A stretch of 64,000 bases of DNA from Halichoerus grypus (GCF_964656455.1 NC_135726.1:6272001-6336000); one strand, 5' to 3'. Shown: positions 1 through 12,245, numbered from the stretch's first letter. Numbers and translations are program-made. The notes: generated by a model from the sequence alone, not told the origin.

Positions 1-2843
1 GAAATGGAGGCCTTCCTGGAAACCTATAAGCTGCCAAGACTGAAACAGGAAGAAATTGACAACCTGAATAGGCCAATAACCAGTAACGAGATTGAAGCAG
101 TGATCAAAAACCTCCCAAAAAACAAGAGTCCAGGGCCTGATGGATTCCCTGGGGAATTCTACCAAACATTCAAAGAAGAAATAATACCTATTCTACTGAA
201 GCTGTTTCAAAAAATAGAAACAGAAGGAAAACTTCCAAACTCATTCTGTGAGGCCAGCATTACCTTAATCCCCAAACCAGGCAAGGACCCCATCAAAAAG
301 GAGAATTTCAGACCGATATCCCTGATGAATATGGATTCCAAAATCCTCAACAAAATCCTAGCTAATACGATCCAACAATACATTAAAAGGATCATCCACC
401 ACGACCAAGTGGGATTTATCCCCGGGATGCAAGGGTGGTTCAACATTCGCAAATCAATCAATGTGATAGAACACATTAATAAGAGGAGGGAGAAGAACCA
501 TATGGTCCTCTCAATTGATGCAGAAAAAGCATTTGACAAAATACAACATCCTTTCCTGATTAAAACTCTCCAGAGTATAGGGATAGAGGGAACATTCCTC
601 AAGCTCATAAAATCCATCTATGAAAAACCCACAGCGAATATCATCCTCAATGGGGAAAAGCTGAGAGCCTTTCCCTTAAGATCAGGAACACGTCAAGGGT
701 GCCCACTCTCACCACTGTTGTTCAACATAGTACTAGAAGTCCTAGCAACAGCAATCAGACAACAAAAAGAAATAAAAGGTATTCAAATTGGCAAAGAAGA
801 AGTCAAATTTTCTCTTTTCACAGACGACATGATATTTTATGTGGAAAACCCAAAAGACTCCACCCCCAAATTACTAGAACTCATCCAGCAATTCAGTAAT
901 GTGGCAGGATACAAAATCAATGCACAGAAATCAGTTGCTTTCTTATACACTAACAACGCAACTGTAGAAAGAGAAATTAAAGAAACGATTCCATTTACAA
1001 TAGCACCAAAAACCATAAGATACCTCGGAATAAACCTAACCAAAGAGGTAAAGGATCTATACTCTAGGAACTACAAAACACTCATGAAAGAAATTGAAGA
1101 AGACACAAAAAGATGGAAAAATATTCCATACTCATGGATCAGAAGAATAAACATTGTTAAAATGTCTATGCTACCCAGAGCAATCTATACCTTCAATGCC
1201 ATCCCGATCAAAATTCCAATGACATTTTTCAAAATGCTGGAACGAACAATCCTAAAATTTGTATGGAATCAGAAAAGACCCCGAATCGCCAAGGAGATGT
1301 TGAAAAAGAAAAACAAAGCTGGGGGCATCACATTGCCCGATTTCAAGCTATACTACAAAGCAGTGATCACCAAGACAGCATGGTACTGGCACAAAAACAG
1401 ACATACAGACCAATGGAACAGAATAGAGAACCCAGATATGGACCCTCAACTCTATGGTCAAAAAATCTTTGACAAAGCAGGAAAAAACATGCAATGGAAA
1501 AAAGACCGTCTCTTCAATAAATGGTGCTGGGAAAATTGGACAGCCACATGCAGAAGAATGAAACTCGACCATTCTCTAACACCATTCACAAAGATAAACT
1601 CAAAATGGATGAAAGACCTCAATGTGAGACAGGAATCCATCAAAATCCTAGAGGAGAACATAGGCAGTAACCTCTTTGATGTCGGCCACAGCAACTTCTT
1701 TCAAGATACATCTCCAAAAGCTAGTGAAACAAAAGCAAAAATGAACTTTTGGGACTTCATCAAGATAAAAAGCTTCTGCACAGCAAAGGAAACAGTCAAC
1801 AAAACAAAGAGGCAACCCACAGAATGGGAGAAGATATTTGCAAATGACACTACAGATAAAGGGCTGGTATCCAAAATCTATAAAGAACTTCTCAAACTCA
1901 ACACCCAAAAAACAAATAATCAAGTCAAAAAGTGGGCAGAAGAGATGAACAGACACTTCTCTGAAGAAGACATACAAATGGCTAACAGACACATGAAAAA
2001 ATGTTCATCATCATTAGCCATCAGGGAAATCCAAATCAAAACCACACTGAGATACCACCTTACACCAGTTAGAATGGCAAAAATGGACAGGGAAAGAAAC
2101 AACAAATGTTGGAGAGGTTGTGGAGAAAGGGGAACCCTCTTACACTGTTGGTGGGAATGCAAGTTGGTACAGCCACTTTGGAAAACAGTGTGGAGGTTCC
2201 TCAAAAATTTAAAAATAGAGCTACCCTATGACCCAGCAATTGCACTCCTGGGTATTTACCCCAAAGACACAGATGTAGTAAAAAGAAGGGCCATATGCAC
2301 CCCAATGTTCATAGCAGCAATGTCCGCAATAGCCAAACTGTGGAAAGAGCTGAGATGCCCTTCAACAGATGAATGGATAAAGAAGATGTGGTCCATATAT
2401 ACAATGGAATATTACTCAGCCATCAGAAAAGATGAATACCCAACTTTTACATCAACATGGATGGGACTGGAGGAGATTATGCCAAGTGAAATAAGTCAAG
2501 CAGAGAAAGTCTATCATATGGTTTCACTTATTTGTGGAACATAAGGAATAACATGGAGGACATTAGGAGAAGGAAGGGAAAAATGGGCGGGGGGAATTGG
2601 AGGGAGAGATGAACCATGAGAGACTATGGACCTGAGAAACAAACAGGGTTTTAGAGGGGAGGGGGGAGGGGGGATTGGGTAGCCCGGTGATGGGTATTAA
2701 GGAGGGCACGTACTGCATGGAGCACTGGGTGTTATACGAAAACAATGGATCGTGGATCACTACATCAAAAACTAATGATGTATTGTATGGTGACTAACAT
2801 AACATAATAAAATTAAAAACTACAAAAAAAAAAAAGAAAGAAA
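1..2843 (+). mobile_element. LINE-1, 3' part (ORF2, 3'UTR, A-rich tail)
   Basis: This is the 3' portion of an L1 retrotransposon cut by the left edge of the window. It carries the ORF2 reading frame (listed separately) and a 3'UTR of about 275 bp with a strongly G-rich stretch near 2656-2679. An AATAAA lies at 2806-2811, followed by an A-rich tail to about 2843. The missing 5' part must lie upstream, so a target-site duplication cannot be checked. It sits upstream of the last MPHOSPH6 exons, in a MPHOSPH6 intron and in the same orientation. The long open frame suggests a relatively recent insertion. Confidence 0.95.
4..2544 (+). CDS. L1 ORF2 protein, C-terminal part (reverse transcriptase and Cys-rich region)
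   Basis: The frame is open for 846 codons and also runs back through the first three bases of the window, so the ATG at 4 is not a real start. L1 ORF2 encodes the endonuclease and reverse transcriptase that copy L1 and SINE RNA by target-primed reverse transcription. The endonuclease domain is outside the window. The visible part contains the RT palm, with the core Asp-Asp motif at residues 272-275 (nt 817-828), reading FTDD instead of the usual FADD. A C-terminal Cys/His cluster is present (C702, C706, H714, C719), followed by the normal C-terminal region. A full-length ORF2 is about 1,275 residues, so roughly two thirds is seen. No frameshift or stop occurs. Whether it still works is unknown given the active-site substitution. 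Confidence 0.9.
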   Translation: MEAFLETYKLPRLKQEEIDNLNRPITSNEIEAVIKNLPKNKSPGPDGFPGEFYQTFKEEIIPILLKLFQKIETEGKLPNSFCEASITLIPKPGKDPIKKENFRPISLMNMDSKILNKILANTIQQYIKRIIHHDQVGFIPGMQGWFNIRKSINVIEHINKRREKNHMVLSIDAEKAFDKIQHPFLIKTLQSIGIEGTFLKLIKSIYEKPTANIILNGEKLRAFPLRSGTRQGCPLSPLLFNIVLEVLATAIRQQKEIKGIQIGKEEVKFSLFTDDMIFYVENPKDSTPKLLELIQQFSNVAGYKINAQKSVAFLYTNNATVEREIKETIPFTIAPKTIRYLGINLTKEVKDLYSRNYKTLMKEIEEDTKRWKNIPYSWIRRINIVKMSMLPRAIYTFNAIPIKIPMTFFKMLERTILKFVWNQKRPRIAKEMLKKKNKAGGITLPDFKLYYKAVITKTAWYWHKNRHTDQWNRIENPDMDPQLYGQKIFDKAGKNMQWKKDRLFNKWCWENWTATCRRMKLDHSLTPFTKINSKWMKDLNVRQESIKILEENIGSNLFDVGHSNFFQDTSPKASETKAKMNFWDFIKIKSFCTAKETVNKTKRQPTEWEKIFANDTTDKGLVSKIYKELLKLNTQKTNNQVKKWAEEMNRHFSEEDIQMANRHMKKCSSSLAIREIQIKTTLRYHLTPVRMAKMDRERNNKCWRGCGERGTLLHCWWECKLVQPLWKTVWRFLKNLKIELPYDPAIALLGIYPKDTDVVKRRAICTPMFIAAMSAIAKLWKELRCPSTDEWIKKMWSIYTMEYYSAIRKDEYPTFTSTWMGLEEIMPSEISQAEKVYHMVSLICGT

Positions 2844-3009
2844 TGGAGGTGAGACTGTGGCACATGGACATCATGTAGAATGCTTTGTCCACCCTCATGT
2901 TCTGGAATGAAGCCAGTCCTCCCCATAATGGCAGAGCCAGCCTCCCAGTCCTTCCATCCAGTAATTTGCCACCCCCACCACCACCAAAACTGCATTTAGT
3001 ATCACTCTT

Positions 3010-3244
3010 TTTTTTTTTTAATATATCAATCTGAAGAATGGTGTTTGTTTTTTTTTTTAAAGATTTTATTTATTTGACAGAGAGAGAGCCCAAGCAGGGG
3101 GAACAGCAGTCAGAGGGAGAGGGAGAAGCAGTCTCCCTACTGAGCAGGGAGCCTGATGTGGGACTCGAACCCAGGACGCTGGGATCATGACCTGAGCTGA
3201 AGGCAGACTGAGCCTAACCAACTGAGCCACCCAGGCGCCCTGTT
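3010..3244 (-). mobile_element. Can-SINE (tRNA-derived)
   Basis: The head (GAGCCACCCAGGCGCCC in reverse orientation) ends at 3240, and the T-rich tail complement faces left. ATCACTCTT at 3001-3009 and 3245-3253 is the likely target-site duplication. The insertion lies in the intron before the MPHOSPH6 exon at 3637. Confidence 0.9.
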
Positions 3245-3636
3245 ATCACTCTTGAGTGTAGTTTTCTTCCATTTGGCTCAAAGATGGGAAGTTTGGAGGA
3301 AATCTGAAAGTTTGCTTTTTATTTCCCCCACTCACTAGAGTGTGTTAGCAGTGTGCTTGATTTAGATGTAAGTAACCAATAAGATTTACAATCTAAAATA
3401 CAATTTAAAATCATTAATAGGAAGTCCATTCTAGTAGGGGTTTGTCTTATTATTTTTTTCATTCACAGCTGACTTCTCTTGGCACATTGTGGAGGAAAGT
3501 ATTAACAGAGAACCCCCTCATAAATTTTGGTTATTCCTGTAGATTGTGACTTCTGTTCCTCTACCTTCAAATACATTTGATACCAGTTTCTTTAATAAGC
3601 CTGTTCCAGTCCTGAAAGCACTATTACATTTTTCAG

Positions 3637-3731
3637 AAATTAATGCTCCAGATGAATGCTAAGAACAAAGTGGAAGAAGTTGAAGGTGAAGCAGTGGAGC
3701 TCGATGTGTCAGATGAAGAAATGGCCAGAAG
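3637..3731 (+). CDS. MPHOSPH6: MPHOSPH6, penultimate coding exon
   Basis: MPHOSPH6 (M-phase phosphoprotein 6, MPP6) is a small basic RNA-binding protein that associates with the nuclear RNA exosome. It helps 3' processing of 5.8S rRNA and is phosphorylated in M phase. The 95-bp exon starts after TTTTTCAG and ends before GTAACA. It encodes an Asn-, Glu- and Lys-rich stretch that includes ELDVSDEEMARR. This matches the C-terminal region of human MPHOSPH6 as I recall it. The exon ends after two bases of an Arg codon, and the next exon at 4151 supplies the third base in frame. Upstream exons lie left of the window, beyond the L1. The downstream neighbour HSD17B2 is convergent, as in human, which supports orthology rather than a retrocopy. 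Confidence 0.93.
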
Positions 3732-4150
3732 GTAACAGTCACCTCAGAACCGCGTTATAATCACTGGCTCTCACATGGGCACTACTCTTCCCCACAGTCT
3801 TCCATGGAGTGCCCCAGCGGGAAGATAACTTTCTGCTTTCTCTAAATTGGGCTGGGGGGCAGGGGGGCTCATACCTGTCACAGCCTGGCAGTTGACAGCT
3901 CTTGTCCAGTCCTGCTTCTAATACATATTTTAAGATACACATCTCAGTTTATTTAGGATAGTGCAAAAACAAAACTGAAAAATTTAATCATTCATGGAAA
4001 AGTTCTTACATTTTGAATCAGTTTCTTTTAATCATCATTTTGATTTTTCTTATTCGTTGCCTATTTGGTTTAATATTCTTAACAAGACTTGACTCCTCCC
4101 TTGTTTTTTTGTTTGTTTAATTAAACTTGTGCTGCATACCATCTTAACAG

Positions 4151-4286
4151 ATATGAGACCTTGGTGGGGACAATTGGAAAAAAGTTTGCCAAAAAAAGAG
4201 ACCGTGCCAATTATGAAGAAGATGAAAATGGACACATAAAACCAACAGTTAAAGTAAAGAAGATGTTTCTAAAGCCCCAGGATTAA
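4151..4286 (+). CDS. MPHOSPH6: MPHOSPH6, last coding exon
   Basis: The exon opens after TCTTAACAG and continues in frame from 3731, across a 419-bp intron. It encodes YETLVGTIGKKFAKKRD, then an acidic NYEEDENG patch and a basic tail ending KKMFLKPQD, with the stop at 4284-4286. The last nine residues agree with the human protein as remembered. The stretch just before them appears one residue longer than in human, which would need an alignment to confirm. The Lys-rich tail fits the protein's RNA-binding and nuclear role. Confidence 0.93.
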
Positions 4287-4855
4287 AGTAAATGCTTTGA
4301 GACAGAGCTCAGGAAAGCCTCGAGAGAGTTAGCATATTGTGGAACTCATTCTGATGGCTTCTCTGTAGTTATTAATACTATAATGTTTATTTGTAAAGAA
4401 ATGGATAATTTTGGAAATATGCCATTTTTGAAACAGATGTGTGGTGGATGTTATACATCCTTTACTCGGTGGTGTTCATCAGGAATGGATTTTTAGCCCT
4501 CGATCTTCAAGTGTACAGAGGTATGTGGTTGCTTCCTAAAGATCTTTTTGACCTCAGATTTTTTTTTTAATGGAGCTTTCCAGTCGCTGACCTTGAATTG
4601 ACACACATAAATTAAACCAATGTCTAAATTGCCCTTATGTTTATATTTTACTTTAAATTATTAATCATGCCAAGCCAATTTATCCATACATTTTGGAATC
4701 GAATGTCATGAGGACTTAGCATATATAAATTCATTAAGAACAAACATGCCTCTCCAGCCTGAAGTACTTGCATGCTGCCAAGTCATTGTTAGTTTGTGGA
4801 ATTATGGATTTTTGTTTAAAGCTTTTATTAATAAAAATTGTTCTGTAATAAGTTT
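4287..4855 (+). other. MPHOSPH6: MPHOSPH6 3'UTR
   Basis: About 570 bp of AT-rich sequence free of recognisable young repeats follows the stop. It ends just after the AATAAA at 4830-4835. The exact cleavage point is inferred at about 15-25 bp past that signal. Confidence 0.75.
4830..4835 (+). promoter_or_regulatory. MPHOSPH6: Poly(A) signal AATAAA of MPHOSPH6
   Basis: This is a canonical hexamer about 545 bp after the stop, followed by a T- and GT-rich stretch (TTCTGTAATAAG, then TTTTTCTG). It is the first good AATAAA after the coding region. Confidence 0.75.
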
Positions 4856-7314
4856 TCGTATACTTTTTCTGTTCTCTTATACTTTTAAATAATAGTTTTA
4901 GTCTAATTCAATATTGGAACTTTTATCCAAATGCTAACTTTAAAAGACCAGTCATTAATTGAGAATATGGTAATGTATTCAGTTGAACCATAAGAAATTG
5001 GCTTTTATGGGTCAAAAACAATCATCAGTTTCTTATTTTAATCATTATGAAAGTCATTAACCCATAAAGGTACCCTCTTTAGTTCTGTTTGGACAAAGAA
5101 ATCATTTGCACAGAGAAGTCACCACTTACCCAACCAGCAACTCGCAACCAGCAGCTCGCTTGTATATCCTGAGGTTTCTTTCCATATTTTGCTGTTTTTC
5201 CTTGGAGTCCTGTGTTTTGCTGGCCCCAGGAAAGAAAAGGTACTGGGTTTTAGGATACTCACTATAAAGTAGGAGTGCTCAGATGAGCTGGTACAAAGTC
5301 ACACTGCTTTCCCTAAGGCATATTTAATCTGAATGGTATCTCCTGCTAGTATCTCTTCCATCAGCATTGTATGAATGGGAAAAAACTCTCCCTGCCCAGG
5401 AGTAGCAGGGGTAACCCTGTATTGTTGCAAAATTGCAGCAGGATCAAACAATTCAATTCAGGTAATAAAGAGGATAATCTGACAAATATTGGCAGACTGT
5501 GACTTATTGTGACTTCTCTCCCACTCACAGCAGGCTCTCACACCCACATCCCCCTCTCTGACCTCTGCTTTAATCATTGTCCCCAATGGTCAGTCACTTC
5601 ATCACGTATAATATCTGTGTCAAATGGATTCTGTCCTCAAATCTGACACCTCTCTGCTCCTGCCTCTGATTCTCGTTTAACCTCATGGGGATGGCCACAA
5701 GTCAGAAATGGAGAATAACATAGGAACAAGGCGGCAGTTCAACCCACAGACCTGGATTTCAGGGTATCCAGATTCTGGATTCAGTGGTATCAGATAACCT
5801 GAACTCCATCAAGAGCATGAAGCACAAACCCATACCTGACCATTGGAGATCCTTTCAGGCACTTAATCTAGAAGGGAGCTGACAACAGTTGGACCAAGAT
5901 GCTACCTGGAAGAAAATAAAGCAAGGTGGAAGCAGATCTGGTGAATGTTCTCCGAGTGAATAACCACTGCGACAGCCCTGTGGAGGGGATTTGCCGTTAA
6001 GTGTTAGCCATGTGCCAGCTACAGTTCTGATATTCATTTGTTTAACAAACACTGAGTTCCTACACTTGGCCAGGCACTGCATTGTGGGCAGGGCTTGTAA
6101 ACTATCATCTCTGCTTTACCCATGAAGAAAATGGGCTACACAGACCTTCAGTAACTCACTCAGTGCCACACAGCTTTTAAGTGCTAGATTTAGGATTCGA
6201 ATGCAGATCTGACAAAGCCCGTGCTCTCTCTGATGTCACCCTGTAGGGGAAAGCAAAAGAATAGAAGTGGGAAACAGGCAGAAAATAGCCTGGCCCCAAA
6301 ATAAGACCGTACTTTTTTCTAAACAATCTTTCAGAATCCTACTGTACTACCTATACATAGTATTATTGTACTATGACATTTTAAATTACATCCTTTTTTA
6401 TAATCTTGATTTTTATAGATATGAGTTAAATTCACATTAACCATCAATTTTCAACACAAAAGATTAATTTTGTAAATAGGGTATTCTCAATATTAGTGAT
6501 CCAATATTAAGAATGTAATGTGAATATATGATAGCAAGAAAAAATTGAAAAAGCAATTATTTAGTTAGTGCTCACTTGAAGTATAACCATATATAGTCAC
6601 ATACTCATTTAGATCATTCTATAAAATATTACCTAATTTGAAAGCAGGGACTGTGCCTCACTCTTTGTCTGGTTCCAACCCCACATTCTTCATGCAGGGA
6701 TTTATAAAAAATAGGTGTTTCATAGATAACAGTGAATCGAATGAAAATTTTCTCCTGTTTACCCAACCTCACATAAGCATTTTGAGTGACTCTTCTGAGA
6801 ATCCACCTAACACATATTGGACTCCTCAAAGATTTTGCAATATAATTCTATCTGCGGGCATATATTCACAAACTCAAAATCTTCAAGCCTCAAGAGTAAT
6901 GAAGTAGAATACACTATTTTCCCCAGGAGATCTTAAATATAAAACCCTTAGTTTGTGATGAACCACTTGCTCCCTTCTTACTTAATCCAGGTACCAAATT
7001 GTACTCACTTCTGTCAAATGTAAGATGCAAAGCATCCAAGGCTGGTTCTTCCCAGAAATGAACTCCAGGACCCGCCGCATCTAGTAAGATCTGGCTGGGG
7101 AAATAGGCAGCACCTTAAAAGGGACAAATGGCTACTTCCGGCTGCCTCTGGTAAATTACAAGACAGAGATAAGAGAAGGAACCGCTTGGTTACGTAGCAC
7201 AGTTTAGAGAAATGTTGAGAGCCAGGCTGGTCTTTCCTAGCAAGCAAAAAGTTCTGAAAAGGAACTGAAGAGATGAAAGCTGGAGTGTTGTCAATAAAAT
7301 TTGGTCTCGGAATA
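4856..7314. other. Intergenic spacer, no gene seen
   Basis: No conserved coding exon could be recognised. A MIR-like segment lies at about 6115-6235 (GGTCACACAG-type core, diverged). An L2-like 3' end lies at about 6630-6735 (CAGGGACTGTGCCTC). The rest is AT-rich single-copy-looking sequence. Short ORFs such as that at 6638-6907 have no recognisable motif. Confidence 0.5.
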
Positions 7315-7484
7315 ATTTTTTTTTTAAGGATTTATTTATTTATTTGACAGAGAGACACAGCGAGAGAGGGAACAGAAGCAGCGGGAGTGGGAGAGGGAGA
7401 AGCTGGCTTCCCCCAGAGCATGACCCTGGGATCATGACCTGAGCCGAAGGCAGACGCTTAACGACTGAGCCACCCAGGTGCCCC
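7315..7484 (-). mobile_element. Can-SINE
   Basis: This is a reverse-oriented tRNA-derived SINE. It has a T-rich tail complement with TTTATTTATTTATTT, and the head GAGCCACCCAGGTGCCCC ends at about 7484. Confidence 0.9.
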
Positions 7485-8567
7485 TCAGGATAAATTTTGA
7501 AGTAAGCCCTCAAAGTCAAGATGCAGCTGTAAAACCATTTTCTGATTTTGAGATGTCAGAAGATATCAGGAGGGTGTGTCTCCTAGACCCTCTGTTATAA
7601 GAGGGATTCCAAGAACCTTAAGGGCGCGGTCACTACGTTTGGGGGTAGTTTGTCTTGTAGCAATGAATAACTGAAATACCAACTTTGAAACGTTCTCCAC
7701 TCTTAGGTGCACAAGTGCGGCATCTCAGCGTTTATTTCCATTTCTCTGGCTGCTAGTGAGTTTGAGAAGCTTTTTTGGAATACCTGTGATTCCCCACCCT
7801 GCCCCTCCCACCCCTGCCCTTATAAATTACATGACAAGATTTGAAAGGAAGAAAAAAGTTTCTCTGAATTAGCCAGGAGAAATCCATCAAATGGGATAAA
7901 TTACAATGTAGATATTGCTGGAGAGAAAATTCAAGGGAAGAAAATAATGCCGGAATGTTAGGTTGCTGGCTGGCCCATCCCTACTCAGGACTGTGGTAAC
8001 ATTATAGCTGCCTTCAGAAGAATTGCTCAACAGATTATGGCCTGGATCCCCTTGATTCTGGAAAGTTGACATCTGGATTTTTAGAAATGACAGTCCAAAT
8101 GGTCAAGTGAACAGTTCTGAAGTTGCTACTATTGTCTCTACCAAAAGGGGCAGGAGCACCTGAAAACCTCCAGCAGGAATCGAGCAGGTCCCACTGGGTC
8201 AGGAGCCTCAGTGGAAAAAGAAAGGCTAGAACACTTATCCTCATGTTGAGGCAGAGACAGCTGGGTGACAGCAGAGGGCTTCAAAACACGCTCCAGCACT
8301 GATGAATTGACAGCAATTTTCAAATGAGAAATTAAGTATTTCCAAACTTTATACCTGAGAGCAGAAGAGCAAAACTAAGAAATGCCTGAAGTCTCCGAGC
8401 TTGCTTATAGATGAAGAGATCACTAAAAACAAGGTCATTAAATAGGTATCAATGATTTCAAAGGTGGGAAGAAGTAATAATTAGGAAGCTAAGAAAAGCT
8501 TTCTTGTGAATATGAATTATGCACACCAGAAGCTTATTGGCTTTAATACTTAAAAGTGTTAGAATCA

Positions 8568-8688
8568 GGGGCGCCTGGCTGACTCAGCCAGTAGAGCATG
8601 CAACTCTTGATCTCGGGGTTGTGAGTTCAAGCGTTATGTTGGGTGTGGTGATTACCTAAAAATAAAAAATAAATAAATAAAAAATAAT
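8568..8688 (+). mobile_element. Short, older Can-SINE variant
   Basis: The head GGGGCGCCTGGCTGACTCAG is followed by the older-type body (CTCGGGGTTGTGAGTTC, then GATTACCTAAAAATAAA). It lacks the CT-rich middle of the younger copies. Confidence 0.85.
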
Positions 8689-8989
8689 TAGTATCGTCTT
8701 ATTCCAAAAACTCCAATTCATATTAAATCAACTCTGAGTATAAAAATGCTAATATAAACTCACTCTTCACTTCCTTGATGAAGGATGAATACTTTCATTC
8801 TTAAGAAAGGAAGGGAGGAGGAAAAATGGAAAGCTCTTTCTTTACTGAGCTTCCCTGAGAAGGGACCCAGGAAGAGATTAGCTTCGTGCTGAAGATTCTA
8901 AAAGTAACTCCTTTAAAAGTTTGGGACCACCACATCTTCACCGTATAGGTCTTTTGTTTCGACACTCTGTCAACCGCTAAGACAAATCC

Positions 8990-10130
8990 TTTTTAGTCAG
9001 CGCAGAGGTGAGAGCAGGAACTCCACCCCCCTCCAGTTACCTGTAGTCAGCGGCAGTCCAGAAGCAGATGATCCTCCTTCTGATGTATGGTCAGAGGTCA
9101 GTAGGAGCCCAACGCTACGCCACAAGTGCCTCTCCTCACTCCATCGCATCGTGTAGACATGACATCTCACGTCCTCACGAGGAGAGTAAGTACAGCACAA
9201 GGCCAGAAGGCAAAGGGAAGAGTCACTCTACCAGCAGGAGTAATTCTCATGGACTATCCCACAAGATTCTAAGGTTGCTGCTGCAGAATGGGGACAGACA
9301 GGAGTATGTATGGTACCCCAGGAACTCACTGGGGCTCCTCTTGGTGTCTCCACGTCCAGGGAAAACAATAAATGGGAATTGCATGCACTATTACCTCACA
9401 AGGGCATGGTAACCAAAGGTTTGCAATTTTCAGAGATGAAGCTCTGGGTTACCTCACTGGAAAAGCAACCTAGACCACCAGAAGCACTGACAAGTGAGAG
9501 GACTCTAGTATGAGTGGTGGAAGAGGGAAATAATGCAGCAAGGACTGTAATTTGTCTCACTCATCCTCCGAGTTTTTATTTTTTACACTGTGACTGGCCA
9601 CCACCTTGAAGAAGCACTGACTGGGCGGAGAGAACTAATGTGGAACACAAGCAGGTCTGTCTGGTGTAAGGTGCACGCTCGAGCAGATACTCTTGGTGAC
9701 TTGCCCATTTCCCTTACATCCCCACTTCATGGTGCCCTAGCCAACTGGATGCCCTTCTCCGTAGAACTTTCCCAAAGTTGTGGGAAAATGTTCTCCCGGG
9801 TTCTGCCTGGGCACAGCACACCGGAAGTGCCAGAGACTGCTTCTTCTGGGAGCAGCCTCAACCGATCACTGATCAGAGTCGGTATCAAAACACCCCATCA
9901 CCACTCAGGAAGGACCATCTGGAGGTATGTGTTTAACACCATTTTGGAGCATTTTCCCAGCAATTGAGCTGCAGTTGCCCTGAGTGCTGACTTGTTTGAT
10001 CAGGCTGCTAATTGGCTGTTTTCCTTTCTCCTCACTCCCCTACAGGGGTTTCCTGCACCTCCAAAATAAACTGCTTCACCTGAATCCTCATCCAAGGATC
10101 TGCTTCTGGGGACCTCAAATTAAGACAGTA
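8990..10130 (+). repeat. Possible decayed ERV-L-type LTR and internal remnant
   Basis: The right end (AATAAACTGCTTCACCTGAATCC, continuing to CAAATTAAGACAGT near 10130) resembles the 3' end of an ERV-L-type LTR. The left part is not resolved. The ORFs at 9068-9412 and 9590-9967 have no recognisable retroviral or cellular motif and are probably chance. Confidence 0.3.
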
Positions 10131-10182
10131 TCTCTGAACCAGGCATGTAAATAAGTGTTAAATGTAAGTATAGATACACAGA

Positions 10183-10232
10183 CAGGCAGGCAGGCAGATG
10201 GATGATTGGTAGATAGCTGATAGATATGTCTA
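10183..10232. repeat. (CAGG)n / (GATA)-like simple repeat
   Basis: Short interrupted tandem units (CAGGCAGGCAGG followed by GATGGATGATTGGTAGATAG) are visible. Confidence 0.7.
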
Positions 10233-10271
10233 TATGTTGTGATTGGTTGATACTTCTTTAAGTTTCTTTTA

Positions 10272-10464
10272 TTTTTTATTTTTTAGATTTTATTTATTTA
10301 TTTGAGAGAGAGTGAGAGAGAGTATGAGAGCAGGCTGAGGGGCAGAGGGAGAAGCAGACTCCCCACTGAGCAGGGAGCCCGATGCAGAACTTGATCCTAA
10401 GACCCTGGGATCATGACCTGAGCCAAAGGCAGATGCTTAAACCAACTGAATCATCCAGGCGCCC
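10272..10464 (-). mobile_element. Can-SINE
   Basis: The reverse-oriented SINE is bounded by an exact 18-bp target duplication TTCTTTAAGTTTCTTTTA at 10254-10271 and 10465-10482. Confidence 0.95.
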
Positions 10465-11358
10465 TTCTTTAAGTTTCTTTTAATCTGTATGTTCCCTACT
10501 CCATCTCCCTCTTTTTCTTGCAATACATTTGTGGAATAATTGCTTGATAAATTTTAATTTAACAAAACTTGGTCAAATCTAATGCAAATTACATTTTTTT
10601 GCTTCCTATGAGTCATGCAATTTATAACCCAGGGAAAAGCCAGTGCTTTGGCGTGATTTCTTCCTTTTTTGCAGACTAATGCTGGAAACTTTTATTTATA
10701 TTGTGGAAGGCATTCTCAGAATGTACATGCTTGGAGGCCGTGGAAGCAGACATATGTATATGAAAGTAAAATCAAGGGCTCTGAGAAGCTGGATAAGTAA
10801 AGTGAAGGAGAAAGCCAGAAATAAATGCCAAATTAATTTTTAATTCTGGGAATTGATCATGTTTGAATCGAAAATGTTTCTATGGCTTCCCATTACACTG
10901 AGAATAAGCGGCGGCCTTGTGTAATTTGGACCTGTCTTTGGATCTCACCTCATGAGTTCCTCTCCTTGCACCACTAGTAGGGTTTATGCACATGCTGTTT
11001 GCTCTGCCTGGGTAGTGCTTGTTCCCAAGTCTAAACCGGCTACACCCCAAGTTTAAAACCATAGATCAAACCTAGAAACAAGAAGTGAAATATTCCAGTG
11101 GCCACCAGGGGAACTTAGGCTCAGTAATAAGCAGAAATCAAAACTGTGTGGCCCAAGTGCAAAATGGTACAGCCACCTTGGAAAAGTTTTGCACCTTCTT
11201 ACAAAATTAAACTTACTCTGTATTGTAATAGCTTCATATGGTGACAGATGGTAGCTACACTTGTGAGCACAGCATAACATATAGAGATGTTGAATCAGTA
11301 TTTTGTACACCTGAAACTGATGTAACATTGTGTGTCAGTATACTCACTGAAAAAAAAA

Positions 11359-11544
11359 TTTTTTTTTTAATTTTTTGAGAGAGACAGAGATAGTGACGGA
11401 GATAGCGAAAGAGAGCACAAGCAGGGAGGAGTGGGAGAAACAGGCTCCCAGCCGAGCAGGGAGCCCGATGTGGGGCTCAATCCCAGGAGCCTGGGCAGAT
11501 GAGCCAAAGGCAGATGCTCAACCAACTGAGCCACCCAGGCGCCC
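11359..11544 (-). mobile_element. Can-SINE
   Basis: This is a reverse-oriented SINE with its head ending GAGCCACCCAGGCGCCC at 11544. It is inserted in an A/T homopolymer within old L1 sequence. Confidence 0.9.
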
Positions 11545-11946
11545 AAAAAAATTTTTTTTGAAGATTAAACATACCCTTACCATATGATCCAGCAATCACA
11601 GTCCTTGGTATTTACCCAAAGGAGCTGAAAACTTATGTCCACATAAAAACGTCCATGCAGATGTTTATGTCAGCTTTATTCATAATTACCAAAATTTGGA
11701 AGCAACCAACCAACCAAAATGTCCCTCAGTAGTTGAATGGATAAATAAACTGTGATATAAGCAGACAATGGAATGCTATTCAACACTAACAAGAAATGAG
11801 CTATGAAGCCATGAAAATTTACAGTGAAGGTTCAATGCGTATTTCTAAGTAAAAGAAGCCAATCTGAAAAGATCACATACTGTATTCCTCTTATATTACA
11901 TTATAGAAAAGACACAACTTTGGAGACAGTAAAAAGATCAATGGTT

Positions 11947-12056
11947 GGGGCACCTGGCTCGGTTGGTGGAACATGAGACTCTTGGTTTCAGGCTTGTGAG
12001 TTCAAGCCCCACATTGGGTGTAGAGATTACTTAAAAATAAATCTTAAAAATACAAA
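11947..12056 (+). mobile_element. Short, older Can-SINE variant
   Basis: The head GGGGCACCTGGCTCGG and the body ending GTAGAGATTACTTAAAAATAA are visible. The flanks AAGATCAATGGTT and AAAATCAGTGGTT look like a diverged target duplication. Confidence 0.88.
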
Positions 12057-12245
12057 AATCAGTGGTTTCCAGGGTTTGGGGATAGAGGGGAAAAGGGATG
12101 AATTGATGGCCTTAGGGGATTTTTAGGGCAGTGACAGTGATAGATGCATGTCATGATACATTTTCCAAACCCACAGAATATACAACACCATGAGTGAACC
12201 CTGAGGTAAACTGTGGACTTTAGGTGATTATGATGTGTCAAAGCA

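Noticed and set aside
1..2544. Cellular reverse-transcriptase gene or novel system
   Set aside because: The motif order, the C-terminal Cys/His cluster, the 3'UTR with G-runs and the A-rich tail are those of an ordinary L1.
3637..4286. Processed pseudogene of MPHOSPH6
   Set aside because: The two exons are separated by a 419-bp intron with GT...AG borders and matched phase, so this is the gene itself.
9068..9967. ORFs of 114 and 125 codons in the spacer
   Set aside because: No recognisable domain, no splice or codon signature, and the area ends in LTR-like sequence. They are probably chance or decayed retroviral sequence.
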